Shown here one piece after another: positions 62,252 through 64,000 of a DNA stretch of 64,000 bases. The stretch is from Hyphochytrium catenoides (Eukaryota; Sar; Hyphochytriomycetes; Hyphochytriales; Hyphochytriaceae). The notes beneath the pieces are model-generated. The model worked only from the letters and a program-made list of their open reading frames with translations, searched no databases and was not told the origin of the DNA. The stretch is taken from assembly GCA_900088475.1 (NCBI GenBank), contig FLMG01000368.1, positions 149,655 through 213,654 on the forward strand, written 5' to 3'. Within the stretch, counting starts at the first letter, position 1, and every line of letters begins with the position of its first letter. The position numbers and the translations under genes were made by a program.

Positions 62252-62610
62252 CCTTCTCCTACCGGAGTCACCCTAGCTACTGACGTCAGGGTCTGTCGAA
62301 CTTTTTGCGCTGCCTAACTGGAGTAAAGGGACTCTCTCAGGGTTCTAGATCTCGTTCACCTCCATTATTGTCCCCTACTTTGTCTAGTAGCCGCGTATTC
62401 AAGAAGACTGTGGGACTATCAAATGGTCGTCTCCAAGGGTTACTATCTCCAACTTTATGAAGTGCTTGATACCTGGAATCTGGATGCGCAACACGTCTGA
62501 CGCCTGCAAAGCTAGGCCCCTTGAGAGTGATGAAGATAGGGGCCCTGGACACTTGGGAGTGAAGACTGGATGGATACTGAAGAGTGAAGAGTGAAGAACG
62601 CAAAATGACG
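62252..62610. other. Intergenic region
   Basis: About 360 bp beyond the JmjC gene start with no recognisable gene; it leads into a degenerate repeat array. Confidence 0.35.
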
Positions 62611-62765
62611 AATCAAGACTCAAGTTTGGAGACTTGAGACTGGAGCTTGGAGAGACTCTGCAGCTTGGAGAGACTGGAGACCGGGGACTCGAGACTTGAC
62701 TTCAGACTGGCGACAAGAGTGAAGATTGGAGACCGCAGGTCGTGGAGATCGGAGATTTGACAGCT
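62611..62765 (+). repeat. Degenerate GAGACT-rich minisatellite-like array
   Basis: Short units of the form GACTTGAGACT, GGAGCTTGGAGAGACT, GCTTGGAGAGACTGGAGACC and GACTCGAGACTTGACTTC alternate imperfectly. The two GCTTGGAGAGACT copies are about 20 bp apart. No coding sense is seen; the array lies between the divergent JmjC and IFT46-like genes. Confidence 0.6.
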
Positions 62766-62952
62766 TCAACACCTGGCAGATCGTCTCGACCCGTGGGAAT
62801 CGCAAAGCTCTGTGGGGTTCTGCAATAGTCATCAAGCAGATAACGAATCTGGCCAGGAATGGCTCCACTGAAGTTGGATTATACTGGTTTGTATTCTAAA
62901 TCAGTCCGCTGTGGCCTGTAACATACTCACTATGCTTTACGAAGAGACACGA

Positions 62953-62972
62953 NNNNNNNNNNNNNNNNNNNN
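62953..62972. other. 20-N scaffold gap
   Basis: Twenty Ns, of a length often used for gaps of unknown size, upstream of the IFT46-like gene. Confidence 0.99.
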
Positions 62973-63128
62973 AAGCGCAGGCAGGGAAAACAGGTGGAGA
63001 CAGCCACGGCGCCGGAGCCATCTTCCAGCTCGGAACGTAAGAAACTGAAAGAAAAATAGCCTCCATATAGCTCTTGACAAGAGAAGGGCCCTTGCTCAAA
63101 GGCCTCGACTTATTAGCCTCCACCAGCT

Positions 63129-64000
63129 ATGTCGTCGACAAAGCCGAGCGATGATAAGGCAGAGAGCGATCTAGATGTCTCAGCCTCAGAAGGTGAGCTA
63201 TCAAATCTTGACGAGAGTGAAGGTGAGGAAGAAGAAGCGGAGGCAAAGGCAGGAGTGACCAAGACCGGTGGGAAGGAGGAGAAGAAACCAGTCGAGGTAA
63301 AGAACAAGCCGTTCGATGAGGCACTGGAACTAAGTGCGAGCGCAAGTTTCGAAAGTGTGCCATCCCCCAACGCCAAGGTAAAAAATAAGCCTTACGATGA
63401 GGCCTTGGAACTGAGTGCAAGCATGCAATCACCGGATTCGAAACCTGTGCAGCCGCAGTCAGCCAATGTAACCTCAGGACTAGCAGAAGAGAAGAAGGGT
63501 GGTGATGGAGGTAGGCCAACCACCCGAGGAGGATCCCGGATAAAGGCTCCGGACGCTGAGGAGAAGGGAAGTGCAGCAACCCCGGCAGCAGCAACTGGTG
63601 GTCGAGGGAGTGAGGCTAAGGTATATATCGTCAAACCTCATCGCGAGCTACTAGTGCTCTTCCTTCCTTCCATGTGTCTGCTATTACCGCGTTGTAAACA
63701 TGGAATCGCGTACTCTCATTAGGGCATCTCATAAAAGTTGGTCTCTCTCTTTGTCTGATAGATCAAGAACAAGCCTTTTGACGAGCAGGTAGAGCTCGAG
63801 GGCTCGGAGAGTGAGGCAAGTGTGGAGACCGATGGTGTTCCGTCCCCCAAGAAAAAGCCGTCTGCCCCCAAGTCAAACCCGCTGGGAACTACACAAGAAA
63901 AGAAGGCCACCAAAGAGGCCAAAGAAGAAGAAGAAGATGGCGAAGAGTCCAGCGGCGAGGAGAGTAGTAGTGGTGAAGAGTCTAGTGAAGAAGAAGAAGG
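63129..64000 (+). CDS. Acidic repeat protein, possibly IFT46 N-terminus, partial
   Basis: The ATG at 63129 opens exon 1 (63129-63620), which joins in frame to exon 2 (from 63762) and runs off the window. The sequence is acidic and disordered (SDLDVSASEGELSNLDESEG onward, later poly-E/S runs). A motif occurs three times: KNKPFDEALELSASASFESV, KNKPYDEALELSAS and KNKPFDEQVELEGSESEASV. A NxPxDExxxLSxSES-like motif also opens intraflagellar transport protein 46, and IFT46 likewise has an acidic N-terminus before its conserved core. The core would lie beyond the window, so the name is tentative. A generic acidic nuclear protein is the main alternative. Confidence 0.6.

Noticed and set aside
63127-63594. 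155-codon minus-strand frame opposite the IFT46-like exon
   Set aside because: It is the antisense of a well-supported plus-strand exon with a biased acidic composition, which naturally leaves the opposite strand open.
1-64000. CRISPR arrays, prophage, insertion sequences, retrotransposons, viral insertions
   Set aside because: No regularly spaced direct repeats, integrase, transposase, reverse transcriptase or capsid-like sequence was seen; the window is a gene-dense eukaryotic region.

Overview
This is a nuclear eukaryotic window. Nearly every gene is split by short introns of about 46-170 bp (most 55-90 bp) with GT..AG ends, and exons join in frame with the standard genetic code. There is one nuclear-type tRNA and no bacterial operon structure. 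I favour a flagellated microbial eukaryote of the SAR group, most likely a stramenopile. The basis is the giant secreted protein at the left end, whose repeat units with EVQ.V.TSA / G.F.L.F / LPLL motifs resemble proteins I associate with heterokonts, plus flagellum-type genes (NDK-Dpy30-adenylate kinase, an IFT46-like protein). That lineage call is an inference. Two runs of N (926 and 20 bases) are assembly gaps.

Layout, left to right. 1-13.1 kb, minus: giant signal-peptide protein with FN3, filamin and PA14-like domains and at least 16 copies of a ~90-residue repeat, cut by the window edge. 14.5-17.2 kb, plus: epsin. 18.5-20.3 kb, minus: mercaptopyruvate sulfurtransferase. 21-22 kb, plus: WW-domain protein. 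22.6-28.7 kb, minus: NDK/Dpy-30/adenylate-kinase-like protein. 29.1 kb, plus: small membrane protein. 29.9-31.3 kb, minus: CDP-diacylglycerol synthase. 32.3-34.8 kb, minus: cyclic-nucleotide-binding protein. 36.7-40.9 kb, minus: an eight-exon fusion of papain-like amidase, two PKA-R-type CNB domains, EF-hand region and mitochondrial carrier. 41.4 kb: tRNA-Thr. 41.9-43.3 kb, plus: bacterial-type isoaspartyl dipeptidase. 43.4-45.9 kb, minus: protein kinase and ribosomal protein bS16. 46.5-47.5 kb, plus: riboflavin synthase with a C-terminal membrane tail. 47.6-50.8 kb, minus: Utp21. 51.4-52.4 kb, plus: PPP4R2. 52.6-55.3 kb, minus: F-box/C2H2 protein and a helical-repeat protein. 56-57 kb, plus: proteasome beta-3. 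58.6-59.9 kb, plus: ArfGAP/zinc/PDZ protein. 60.1-62.3 kb, minus: secretory JmjC protein. 63.1 kb to the end, plus: acidic IFT46-like protein.

The genes are compactly packed, often convergent with under 200 bp between stop codons, but they do not form one pathway. Most are housekeeping: proteasome, ribosome biogenesis, mitochondrial translation, lipid, flavin and sulfur metabolism, clathrin traffic. The most unusual content is the set of multi-domain fusions, above all the 1064-residue amidase-CNB-CNB-EF-carrier protein. Its exons join without any frame conflict. I worked out exon joins by hand from splice sites and reading frame. Where an exon total is quoted as divisible by three, that was checked.
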